Shown here one piece after another: positions 1 through 6,231 of a DNA stretch of 13,275 bases. The position numbers and the translations under genes were made by a program. Every line of letters starts with the position of its first letter. Position 1 is the first letter of the stretch. This DNA is from Candidatus Acidiferrales bacterium (lineage in GTDB: Bacteria > Acidobacteriota > Terriglobia > Acidiferrales > UBA7541): assembly GCA_030044295.1 (NCBI GenBank), contig JASHWB010000030.1:1-13275 (forward strand), in the 5' to 3' direction. Under the pieces are notes generated by a model. That model saw nothing but the letters and a program-made list of their open reading frames with translations. It searched no databases and was not told the origin of the DNA.

Positions 1-90
1 TGGCGCGGAGGGCGTGCCTGACGCGGGCAGGCGAGGTTCTGAATCGCTGATGCCCGGTACCGGCGACCCGCTGTCGTAAAGCGCTCGGGA

Positions 91-97
91 AAGGAGG
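91..97 (+). promoter_or_regulatory. Strong Shine-Dalgarno before a doubtful ORF
   Basis: AAGGAGG is a near-perfect anti-16S match, 8 bases before the ATG at 106. It is the best ribosome-binding site in the window, yet it leads a frame with no recognisable protein. Either a short peptide is translated here, or this is the surviving start of a gene that has decayed. Confidence 0.4.
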
Positions 98-404
98 CGA
101 AACCGATGTTGATGTCGTTACTTCGACCGGCCTTTGGCTTCATCGACAAAGTGTCACCGCGAGTCTGTGGCCGCTTGGGCATCCATAGTTGCGCGAAGTA
201 TTCGTCTTTTATTCGCCCGACGCAGTCGCCAAAGGGCGGAACAGCCAATCAACCTTGGACACGCGCAAGTTGCAGAAAAGAAAGAAGCTTAGAAATGCAA
301 GGGCGGAACGTCCCGGTGCATTTGTTTTCGCGCATTTTACTCCTCGAATTCGGCGACCGAACCGCGGGGTCTGCGCGCGATGCCGCGACACAAATCGCAC
401 CATC

Positions 405-483
405 CTACCCGAGACACCAATTGAGTAGAATCGGGCGTAACTCGTTGAAAACACTAGCTCGGCTACCACTCTACCCGAGACAC
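405..483. repeat. Pair of 13-bp direct repeats (CTACCCGAGACAC)
   Basis: Perfect copies sit at 405-417 and 471-483, 66 bases apart. Weaker similarity continues about 10 bases past each copy, both reaching a CGAT/CGGG-like stretch. They lie 220-290 bases upstream of the rplU promoter. The function is unknown; they could be protein-binding sites or a local duplication. Confidence 0.5.
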
Positions 484-639
484 TTGCTGTCCCGATTTTG
501 CATCGCCAAACATGACCTTTCGGGTCAGGTCGGCGTCGTAACCCGCAACGCAGTTGGCCCGGCAGTCAGTTTGAACTTCATTTGTCGTGGCACCGTGAGT
601 CGAAATTCAGACTGGGCTGCTACCAAGACCCGCGAATCG

Positions 640-669
640 TTGACGAAACCGCGAACCAACCCCTATAAT
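640..669 (+). promoter_or_regulatory. Sigma-70 promoter for rplU-rpmA
   Basis: The -35 box TTGACG (640-645) and the perfect -10 box TATAAT (664-669) are separated by 18 bases. The predicted transcription start, near 675-677, leaves a leader of only about 23 bases before the rplU ATG. There is therefore no room for a structured ribosomal-protein leader downstream of this promoter. It probably drives rplU-rpmA and perhaps the genes beyond. Confidence 0.8.
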
Positions 670-689
670 CAAAGTTCGTCTAATCAGTT

Positions 690-694
690 GGAGG
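690..694 (+). promoter_or_regulatory. Ribosome-binding site of rplU
   Basis: GGAGG lies 4 bases before the ATG at 699 and fixes the rplU start. Confidence 0.7.
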
Positions 695-698
695 CAGC

Positions 699-1010
699 AT
701 GTACGCTGTAATCCGCAGTGGTGGCAAGCAGTACCGTGTCGCGCCGGGCGAAACCGTGCACGTTGAGCGCCTGGAAGGCAAAGTCGGTGGCAAAGTGACC
801 TTTGATGACGTCGTTGCCGTCCGCACCGACGAGAAAAAGGTCGTCCCTGGCGCGCAATCCAAAGCCAAGGTAGTCGGCAAGATCGTCAAGCACGTGCGCG
901 GCCCCAAGATGCAAGTGCTGAAGTACAAGACGGGCGGGCAGTACAAGATCCAGCGAGGCCACCGGCAGAACTACACCGCGGTGCAAATCGGCGAGATCGA
1001 ACTCGCATAG
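699..1010 (+). CDS. rplU: 50S ribosomal protein bL21
   Basis: Encodes ribosomal protein bL21 (103 residues, the usual full length), which binds 23S rRNA in the large subunit. The N-terminus MYAVIRSGGKQYRV is the family hallmark. The C-terminal half carries the basic stretch GPKMQVLKYK (about 70-79) and the conserved YKIQRGHRQ segment (about 82-90) that contacts rRNA. The start is set by GGAGG at 690-694 and by the family N-terminus. rpmA follows after 17 bases, the almost universal rplU-rpmA pair, and a strong promoter lies directly upstream. Nothing in the protein is unusual. Confidence 0.98.
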   Translation: MYAVIRSGGKQYRVAPGETVHVERLEGKVGGKVTFDDVVAVRTDEKKVVPGAQSKAKVVGKIVKHVRGPKMQVLKYKTGGQYKIQRGHRQNYTAVQIGEIELA

Positions 1011-1027
1011 AAATCTAGAGGCTCCTT

Positions 1028-1327
1028 ATGGCTCACAAAAAAGGCGGCGGGTCATCCGTTAATGGACGCGACTCGCAGGGACAACGGCTCGGCGTCAAGC
1101 GCTTCGGCGGCCAGTTCGTCACCGGCGGCAGCATTCTGATTCGTCAGCGCGGCACTCGTTTCAAGGCTGGCAAGAACGTCGGACGGGCCAAGGACGACTC
1201 TCTTTTCGCGCGCATCGACGGCGTGGTGCGCTTTGAAGACAAAGGCGGCCTCGGACGCTTCATCAGCGTTCTGCCGCCGGCTGAAGCTTCGGCTTCCGCC
1301 GAAAAAACCGCGCCCGCGGCCGACTGA
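1028..1327 (+). CDS. rpmA: 50S ribosomal protein bL27
   Basis: Encodes bL27, whose N-terminal tail reaches the peptidyl-transferase centre. The protein is 99 residues against a usual 85 or so. The extra length is an Ala/Ser/Glu-rich C-terminal tail after about residue 84 that looks disordered. The N-terminus MAHKKGGGSS and the RLGVKRFGGQ and RQRGTRFKAG segments are typical. There is no cleavable pre-sequence of the Firmicutes kind. Position 11 is Val (SSVNGRDS), where the proteins I know carry a basic residue such as Arg or Lys. AGAGG at 1017-1021, 6 bases before the ATG, is a good ribosome-binding site. Cotranscribed with rplU. Confidence 0.97.
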   Translation: MAHKKGGGSSVNGRDSQGQRLGVKRFGGQFVTGGSILIRQRGTRFKAGKNVGRAKDDSLFARIDGVVRFEDKGGLGRFISVLPPAEASASAEKTAPAAD

Positions 1328-1448
1328 CATTTTCCCGCCACGCGAACCTTCGCTAGTCCGATGAGCGAACCGAATCGGAGCGACGAGTCCTGGGCTTTCC
1401 CGCCACTTTCCTTCGTGTGGTGTCGCATCTTCGCTGTTCGAAATTCCC
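1328..1448. other. rpmA-obgE spacer with 11-bp direct repeat
   Basis: A 121-base gap with no clear terminator. TTTCCCGCCAC occurs twice, at 1331-1341 and 1396-1406, and each copy is followed within 4-6 bases by CCTTCG. A 6-bp inverted repeat (TTCGCT/AGCGAA) spans 1349-1369. No ribosome-binding site is visible before obgE. It may hold an internal promoter or be a small duplication. Confidence 0.4.
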
Positions 1449-2561
1449 ATGTTTGTTGACGAAGCAAAAATTTCGGTGAAGGGCGGCGACGGCGGCAATG
1501 GCTGCGTCGCGTTCCGCCGCGAGAAGTACGTCCCGCGCGGAGGCCCATCGGGCGGCGACGGCGGCCACGGCGGCGACGTCTACCTTGAATCCAATCCCAA
1601 TGACAACACACTGCTCCGCTATCGTTACAACCGCATCTTTCGCGCCGATCGCGGACGCCACGGCGAAGGCTCCGATTGTCACGGCCGCTCCGGCGAGGAC
1701 ATGATCCTGAGCGTGCCGGTCGGGACCGTGGTGTACGACGCCGATTCCGGCAAGCAGCTTTTTGATTTCGCGGCCGCAGGGCAGCGATTCCGCGCGGCGA
1801 AAGGGGGGCGCGGCGGGCGCGGCAACGGCAACCCGCACTTCGTTCGCCCGTGGCATCAGGCGCCGCGCGAACACGAAGACGGCCAGCCAGGCGAAGAGCG
1901 CAACCTGCGCCTCGAATTGAAATTGCTCGCGGACGTTGGCCTGGTTGGATTCCCCAACGCGGGAAAATCGACGCTGATTTCACGCATCTCCGCGGCACGC
2001 CCGAAGATTGCCGCCTATCCGTTCACCACGCTGGAGCCGCACTTGGGGGTCGTGAATGCCGATCCGGATGCGGCGCCGGGCACTGGCCGCACGTTCGTTG
2101 TCGCCGATCTTCCAGGGCTGATCGAAGGAGCGCACGAAGGCGCGGGACTGGGCACGCGTTTTCTGAAGCACGTGGAGCGCACGCGCCTGATCGCGCATCT
2201 GGTGGACACAAGCGATGCGAACGATCACGATCCTGTGCGTGATTTCGAAATCATCGAGCACGAACTCTCCGCCTTCAGCCCGTCGCTCGCGGAGAAACCT
2301 GTGATTGTGGTCGCCACGAAGCTGGACGCCACCACGGATCGCGAACGGCTCGAAAAGCTTTGCGCCTTCGCCGTCCAGCGCGGCCTGCTGTTCTACGTTA
2401 TTTCGTCCGCCAGCGGCGAGGGCATCGTCGAACTAGTCCGCGGCCTCGCCAACGCTCTCGATCAGATTCCCAAACCCGCTCCAGCCGTTCAGCCGGAACC
2501 TGCGACGGCCATTCCACACATCGCGGCCGATGACGCCGCTCCGCGCCCGGAGAAGCGTTGA
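1449..2561 (+). CDS. obgE: GTPase Obg (ObgE/CgtA)
   Basis: Encodes the essential Obg GTPase, which binds the 50S subunit and acts in late ribosome assembly and stress control. The 370-residue protein has the glycine-rich Obg fold at about 1-157 (start MFVDEAKISVKGGDGGNG). The GTPase domain follows, with G1 GFPNAGKS (167-174), switch I YPFTT (190-194), G3 DLPG (220-223), G4 TKLD (290-293) and G5 SSAS (319-322). G4 has Thr in place of the more usual Asn. The C-terminal tail (about 341-370) is Pro/Ala-rich and short. The ATG at 1449 is chosen because the family N-terminus begins there, although no Shine-Dalgarno precedes it. The stop overlaps the nadD start by 4 bases. Confidence 0.98.
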   Translation: MFVDEAKISVKGGDGGNGCVAFRREKYVPRGGPSGGDGGHGGDVYLESNPNDNTLLRYRYNRIFRADRGRHGEGSDCHGRSGEDMILSVPVGTVVYDADSGKQLFDFAAAGQRFRAAKGGRGGRGNGNPHFVRPWHQAPREHEDGQPGEERNLRLELKLLADVGLVGFPNAGKSTLISRISAARPKIAAYPFTTLEPHLGVVNADPDAAPGTGRTFVVADLPGLIEGAHEGAGLGTRFLKHVERTRLIAHLVDTSDANDHDPVRDFEIIEHELSAFSPSLAEKPVIVVATKLDATTDRERLEKLCAFAVQRGLLFYVISSASGEGIVELVRGLANALDQIPKPAPAVQPEPATAIPHIAADDAAPRPEKR

Positions 2562-3238
2562 CCACTCCCGCCCCGCAACGAGCCGCCGCCCCACGGCGGT
2601 CAATCGCTCTTTTCGGCGGCACGTTCGACCCGATTCACTCGGGACATATCGCCGTGGCGCAAGCCGCGCAGCGCCGATTTCATCTCGACGCGATCCATTT
2701 TATTCCCTCATCGCGCCCGCCGCACAAATCGCAGCAGGAGCTGACGTTGTTCATTCATCGCTACGCGATGACGGCGCTGGCCTGCGCGGAGCATCCTGGA
2801 TTTTTGCCCTCGCTCGCGGAAGCCCCCGCCGCTCCGCCCCATGTTTTTTATTCCATTGAGACGGTGCGCAAATTCCGGCGCGAACATCCCGACGATCACC
2901 TGTATTTCATCATCGGCGCGGATCAGTTCCTGGAATTTCCCACGTGGAAAAGCTACGAGCAGCTTCTCGACTCCTGCGATTTCATCGTGGCCAGCCGTCC
3001 GGGATTCCGGCTCGACGCGCTACGGCTGATCGTCCCGCCCGAAAAGCTGGGGCGCTCGTCCGGGCACGATCAGCACAAAATCGTGCTGCGAAAATCCGTG
3101 GTGCACCTGCTGACCACCGTGGCGAGCCACGTCTCCTCCACCGAAGTCCGAGAGCGGTTACAACGAAACCAGGGAATCCACGGGCTTGTGCCTCCGCGCG
3201 TGGAGGAATACATTTTGGGACAGGCCTTATACCGGTGA
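2558..3238 (+). CDS. nadD: Nicotinate-nucleotide adenylyltransferase
   Basis: Converts nicotinate mononucleotide and ATP to deamido-NAD in the NAD synthesis pathway (cytosolic). The 226-residue protein has the nucleotidyltransferase motif GGTFDPIHSGH at 20-30. It also has GADQFLEFPTWKSYEQLL (120-137) and the C-terminal SSTEVRERL segment (193-201), which matches the family ISSTxIR nucleotide-binding motif. The start is a TTG within TTGA, overlapping the obgE stop by 4 bases; this gives an N-terminal extension of about 14 residues before the first strand. No better start lies between it and the GGTFDP motif. Its end overlaps rsfS (GTGA), so translation is probably coupled to both neighbours. 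obgE-nadD-rsfS is a common bacterial arrangement. Confidence 0.96.
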   Translation: MTTPAPQRAAAPRRSIALFGGTFDPIHSGHIAVAQAAQRRFHLDAIHFIPSSRPPHKSQQELTLFIHRYAMTALACAEHPGFLPSLAEAPAAPPHVFYSIETVRKFRREHPDDHLYFIIGADQFLEFPTWKSYEQLLDSCDFIVASRPGFRLDALRLIVPPEKLGRSSGHDQHKIVLRKSVVHLLTTVASHVSSTEVRERLQRNQGIHGLVPPRVEEYILGQALYR

Positions 3239-3642
3239 GACTGGCAGATTTGCAGCCCGAAGTTCGCGCGGCGGTCGAGGCGGCCCAGGATAAACAGGCC
3301 TCCGATATCACCGTGCTGAACCTGACCGGCGCGAGCGCCTTCGCTGATTATTTCGTTCTCTGCTCCGGGCAGAGCGCGCCGCAGCTGCACGCGATCGCCG
3401 AATCCATCGAAGAGCGCCTCGACCGGCAGGGGATGAGCCTCGCTCACCGCGAGGGTAAATCCGGGGCGGAGTGGGTTTTGCTCGATTACGGCTCGATCGT
3501 CGTTCACATTTTCAGCGAGGGCGCGCGCCGCTACTACGATCTAGAGCGGCTATGGCGTAACGCCGAGCGGCTCGACGTGCCGAATCCGGGGCAGCCCGGC
3601 GTGCTTCGCGCCGAAGCGGAAGGCCGCGAATCGAATCCATGA
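3235..3642 (+). CDS. rsfS: Ribosomal silencing factor RsfS (Iojap family)
   Basis: RsfS binds ribosomal protein uL14 and blocks joining of the 30S and 50S subunits, lowering translation when nutrients are short. The 135-residue protein shows the family segments SDITVLNLTGASAFADYFVL (23-42), EWVLLDYGSIVVHIF (79-93) and YYDLERLW (100-107). The frame is open much further upstream, but that stretch lies inside nadD. I chose the GTG at 3235 because it overlaps the nadD stop (GTGA) and the family similarity starts a few residues later. A 30-residue charged tail follows the core. The stop overlaps the next gene (ATGA), so it is coupled to a sigma-54 activator. Confidence 0.95.
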   Translation: MRLADLQPEVRAAVEAAQDKQASDITVLNLTGASAFADYFVLCSGQSAPQLHAIAESIEERLDRQGMSLAHREGKSGAEWVLLDYGSIVVHIFSEGARRYYDLERLWRNAERLDVPNPGQPGVLRAEAEGRESNP

Positions 3643-4577
3643 GCGACGCGCGCGCCACCTGGATCGCCGCCGATCCGGCTTCCGTTCATATTCTCGAAAT
3701 CGGTGAAAAGCTCGCCGACGCAGCGACGACGCTTCTGATCACCGGCGAAAGCGGCTCCGGTAAAGACCAGCTCGCGCGATGGATTCACGAGCGCGGTTCG
3801 CGCCGCGATGCGCCGCTGCTGAAAATCGATTGCGCGAGCCTGCCGGCGGAGCTTGTCGAATCGGAGCTATTCGGACACGAGCGCGGCGCGTTCACCGGCG
3901 CGGTGGCGCGCAAGCCAGGTCGACTGGAAATGGCGCAAGGCGGGACAATCGTTCTGGACGAAATTGCGGCGCTCGGTCCGGGTCTGCAGGCCAAGCTCCT
4001 GCGCGTCCTCGAAGAGCGCACCTTTGAGCGGTTAGGCGGCACGGAAACGCTGCGCATGGATTCGCGCCTGATGGCGCTCACGAATACCGATCTCGGGCAA
4101 GCGGTTGCGACGGGCAGATTCCGCGAAGACCTGTTTTTCCGGCTCAACGTGCTGGCGCTGGTGGTGCCTCCTTTGCGCGAGCGGCGTGGAGACATCGCGG
4201 CGCTCGCGGCGCACTTCGTCGCGCGGTTGGGGCCCGTACACGGGCGAGCCGACGCTTCGCTCGCGCCCGAGGCTGTGAAGCTGCTTGAGTCATACGACTG
4301 GCCGGGAAATGTACGCGAGTTGAAAAATGCAATCGAGCATGCGCTGGTCTTTGCGAAAACATGGCAGCTCGACATTGCGGATTTTCCGGAAATTCTACGC
4401 GCCGCTGGACGCCCCAGCGCTGCCGCGGGGGCGCTGCGTTCGCTTGAAGAGATTGAACGCGAAGCGATCAAGGCGACGCTCGAAGCCACGCGCTACAAGA
4501 TCGGCCAAGCAGCCGAAGTGCTGGGCATCAGCCGCAAGACCCTGCTCGAAAAGCGCAAGAAATACGGCTTAATGTGA
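3639..4577 (+). CDS. Sigma-54 activator without sensory domain
   Basis: A bacterial enhancer-binding protein: an AAA+ ATPase that remodels RNA polymerase-sigma-54 to open promoters. The 312-residue protein begins almost directly with the ATPase domain. It has Walker A GESGSGKD (36-43), the sigma-54 contact loop GAFTGA (83-88), Walker B TIVLDE (103-108), the FREDLFFRLNV sensor/arginine-finger region (161-171) and WPGNVREL (221-228). A Fis-type helix-turn-helix ends it (about 283-310). No receiver, GAF or PAS domain is present, so it resembles PspF in layout and must be controlled by a partner protein or by its amount. It overlaps rsfS by ATGA, which places it in a ribosome-assembly/NAD operon. 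Its targets are unknown, and I saw no convincing -24/-12 promoter nearby. Confidence 0.93.
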   Translation: MSDARATWIAADPASVHILEIGEKLADAATTLLITGESGSGKDQLARWIHERGSRRDAPLLKIDCASLPAELVESELFGHERGAFTGAVARKPGRLEMAQGGTIVLDEIAALGPGLQAKLLRVLEERTFERLGGTETLRMDSRLMALTNTDLGQAVATGRFREDLFFRLNVLALVVPPLRERRGDIAALAAHFVARLGPVHGRADASLAPEAVKLLESYDWPGNVRELKNAIEHALVFAKTWQLDIADFPEILRAAGRPSAAAGALRSLEEIEREAIKATLEATRYKIGQAAEVLGISRKTLLEKRKKYGLM

Positions 4578-4626
4578 TCTCGCGGAGCCGCTCAGGTCGC
4601 GAAACCAGAGTCGCAACGCGCGTGCC

Positions 4627-5058
4627 ATGAAAATCCGCTTTGTGATGCTCGGGAAAACGCGCCGGCCGGAAACCCGCGCGCTCGTGGATGATTATGTAGA
4701 GCGCATCCGGCATTACGCGGAAACGGAAATCAATGAATTGCGCGACGAATCGCCGGCATCTTTGAAAAAGCTGAAAATCGATCCTGCCTCCATTGTGGTT
4801 CTGCTGGACGCGGCGGGGAAACAGTTCACGTCGCAGGCGTTTGCACACTGGCTGGGAGATTTGCGCGACCGTGGCGTGCGCGAACTGTGTTTTTATTGCG
4901 GCGCGGCGGAAGGTTTTCCAGCCGAACTATCGCGGGGCAAAGCACAGCGCATTTCGCTTTCGACTCTGACGATGCCGCACGAATTCGCGCGCGTGGTGCT
5001 GGCGGAGCAAATCTACCGCGCCTTCGCCATCCTCGCCGGCCATCCGTATCCGAAGTAG
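4627..5058 (+). CDS. rlmH: 23S rRNA pseudouridine-1915 N3-methyltransferase RlmH
   Basis: A SPOUT-fold enzyme that uses S-adenosylmethionine to methylate pseudouridine 1915 in helix 69 of 23S rRNA on assembled 70S ribosomes. The length of 143 residues is close to the usual 155. Recognisable parts are the start MKIRFVMLGKTR, the LLDAAGKQFTSQAFA segment, FYCGAAEGF (cofactor loop, normally with two Gly before Ala) and the knot region SLSTLTMPHEFARVVLAEQIYRA, split here as SLSTLTMPHEF and ARVVLAEQIYRA. The C-terminus reads HPYPK; known enzymes end in Tyr-His-basic (YHR or YHK), so the conserved His is Pro here. It lies 49 bases after the activator gene with no Shine-Dalgarno, and probably belongs to the same transcript. 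Confidence 0.95.
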   Translation: MKIRFVMLGKTRRPETRALVDDYVERIRHYAETEINELRDESPASLKKLKIDPASIVVLLDAAGKQFTSQAFAHWLGDLRDRGVRELCFYCGAAEGFPAELSRGKAQRISLSTLTMPHEFARVVLAEQIYRAFAILAGHPYPK

Positions 5059-5391
5059 CAGTTGCGCCGTTCGACTTCGCTCAGAGTAAACGGCACCGGC
5101 ACAATTTTTACTCGGAAGCGCTAAGCGACGTGTTGTGTAGTGGCGATTGCTCGGCATCGATTCGAAGCACTCGGAATGCAGAAATACGAAAGCCCCACGC
5201 TCACACACCGAGCGTTGGGCACCCTCAAATTCAAAATCGAAACCTGGGGCACCCGGCGTGGTGAACAAAGGACTGTCGTCGCCGTCAAATTCGAGCGAGT
5301 CAAGAACGGCAAGCCCTGTGATTGTCCATGCTGTACCGCCGAGCGCAGCGAGAGAGCGAGCGCAAATCAAAGGGAGTAAGGCCGGGCCAGT
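5059..5391. other. Convergent intergenic region with repeat sequences
   Basis: 333 bases between rlmH and the minus-strand orphan gene, with no gene I can support. A 6-bp inverted repeat (GCCGTT/AACGGC, 5066-5071 and 5089-5094) encloses CGACTTCGCTCAG, a type of sequence I associate with acidobacterial intergenic DNA. A much stronger hairpin lies at 5192-5220. TGGGGCACCC at 5245-5254 repeats the right flank of that hairpin (TTGGGCACCC, 5215-5224). Short frames crossing the region look non-coding. Confidence 0.5.
5192..5220. terminator. Strong hairpin, possible bidirectional terminator
   Basis: The left arm GCCCCACGCTC (5192-5202) pairs with GAGCGTTGGGC (5210-5220) at 10 of 11 positions around a 7-base loop. 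It sits between the convergent rlmH and orphan genes, where a two-way terminator would be expected. There is no clean U-tract on either side, so it could equally be a REP-like palindrome. The flanking GGGCACCC and its second copy at 5247-5254 favour a repeat element. Confidence 0.5.
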
Positions 5392-6153
5392 TCACTTCAG
5401 GCTCTCAAGTTTTTTCTGCCACTCCACTTTGAACTCCGAGACCATCTTGTCAAAAAGGCCCAGCATCTCTTCGAGGTGTCCGCGCTTCGAAGCGTCGATT
5501 TCGACGTTGAACTTAAAGCTCACATCCTCGTTGAACATCCCCCGATGAAGCCCGGTTGAACTCCGCTTCTCCACAGGGCAGGTAAAGGCACATTCCTTTA
5601 TCTCCATCTTGTTCTCTCGCTCTGGTTCGATGAAGCGCAAATGTAGATCGCTGCCCGGCCGATCATCGTCAATCGTAAAGTCTCGCCAAACGGTCTCCGC
5701 AGTGAAGTTTGGCCATAGCCAGTTCACGAAGTGAACGTGCGAGCCGTGCTCCCAGTGATTTCCCTTCGTGTTCAGATCGCGCTGGTCAAAGCAGAAGAAA
5801 TGCCACTTCGATTTGTCCGGCGTGAAGAAGATATGACCCACGAGATAGCGCCGCTCCTCGAAAGCGTGCGCCAACTTGCTGACCGTCTTGGCCGCGTCTC
5901 CGGTCAGAGCAGAGCCAGCAGGGGTGTTCTGCAATGCCTCGATTTCTGTATTCTTTGGGACGAGGTGAGACGGCACTTTGTCCTTGTACGTGATCCTGTG
6001 CAAGAGCGGTAAGCCCCACATTTCGCACGCCAGCACGAGTTTGAAAAAATCTTCGGATGAGACCGTCAGTTCTTTACAATGGCGGACGAGATCGGCCTTC
6101 TTCTCGAAAGAGAAGATTTCCAACAGACTATCGAGGCTGGGCTCATTGGGCAT
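5392..6153 (-). CDS. Orphan protein of unknown function
   Basis: I do not recognise this 253-residue protein. It has no signal peptide or membrane segment, so it is probably cytosolic. The N-terminal 50 residues look helical. The centre (about 102-175) is dense in aromatic and His residues, including WHFFCFDQRD (117-126), NHWEHGSHVHF (132-142) and NWLWPNF (144-150). The last 40 residues look helical and charged. By hand count, two sample lines of its DNA are about 50% GC, against about 65% for a line of obgE, which suggests acquisition by transfer. It has its own promoter (6198-6227) but only a weak ribosome-binding site. A decayed Rhs fragment lies 78 bases upstream on the same strand, the position where an Rhs immunity gene would sit; whether it was one is speculation. 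Confidence 0.8.
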   Translation of the reverse strand: MPNEPSLDSLLEIFSFEKKADLVRHCKELTVSSEDFFKLVLACEMWGLPLLHRITYKDKVPSHLVPKNTEIEALQNTPAGSALTGDAAKTVSKLAHAFEERRYLVGHIFFTPDKSKWHFFCFDQRDLNTKGNHWEHGSHVHFVNWLWPNFTAETVWRDFTIDDDRPGSDLHLRFIEPERENKMEIKECAFTCPVEKRSSTGLHRGMFNEDVSFKFNVEIDASKRGHLEEMLGLFDKMVSEFKVEWQKKLESLK

Positions 6154-6197
6154 CGTGAGGATCTCTTTGCTGCCGGGTCGATGACGGCTGGGCCTGT

Positions 6198-6227
6198 ATC
6201 ATAACGCGGTAAGCCGCGCGCTGTCAC
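6198..6227 (-). promoter_or_regulatory. Sigma-70 promoter of the orphan gene
   Basis: Read on the minus strand, -35 GTGACA (6222-6227) and -10 TATGAT (6198-6203) are separated by 18 bases. Each box matches consensus at 5 of 6 positions. The spacer contains the palindrome CGCGG-CTTA-CCGCG (6205-6218), which could be an operator. The predicted start leaves a leader of about 36 bases before the ATG. Confidence 0.6.
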
Positions 6228-6231
6228 AAGC

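Larger units (their letters stand above)
1..639. other. Upstream region of rplU with no convincing gene
   Basis: About 640 bases without a gene I can support. The first bases could be the 3' end of an upstream plus-strand gene: one frame is open from base 2 to a TAA at 77-79, another from base 3 to a TGA at 48-50, and I cannot choose between them. A strong Shine-Dalgarno at 91-97 precedes an ATG at 106. That frame runs 201 codons to 711, through the rplU promoter and into rplU. Its product is rich in Arg and Ser and resembles no family I know, so I do not call it a gene. A 13-base direct repeat (CTACCCGAGACAC) lies at 405-417 and 471-483. A small hairpin (TGACC/GGTCA, loop of 5) lies at 513-527. 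The region could be a decayed gene or hold a small RNA; the sequence alone does not decide. Confidence 0.5.

Noticed and set aside
1144..1998. Long minus-strand frame of 284 codons
   Set aside because: Antisense to rpmA and obgE in GC-rich DNA; Arg-rich product with no domain.
2944..3234. Open frame extending rsfS upstream by 97 codons
   Set aside because: It lies wholly inside nadD in another frame, and RsfS similarity begins only after the GTG at 3235.
3785..4489. Minus-strand frame of 234 codons
   Set aside because: Antisense to the sigma-54 activator; Ser/Arg-rich composition typical of a shadow frame.
5094..5109. Sigma-54 -24/-12 promoter (GGCAC then T-run)
   Set aside because: The -12 TGC element is missing; other TGGCAC occurrences (for example near 585, 6606 and 11025) also lack it.
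5140..5379. Short plus-strand frame containing CDCPCC
   Set aside because: Crosses the intergenic palindrome and has no family resemblance or ribosome-binding site.
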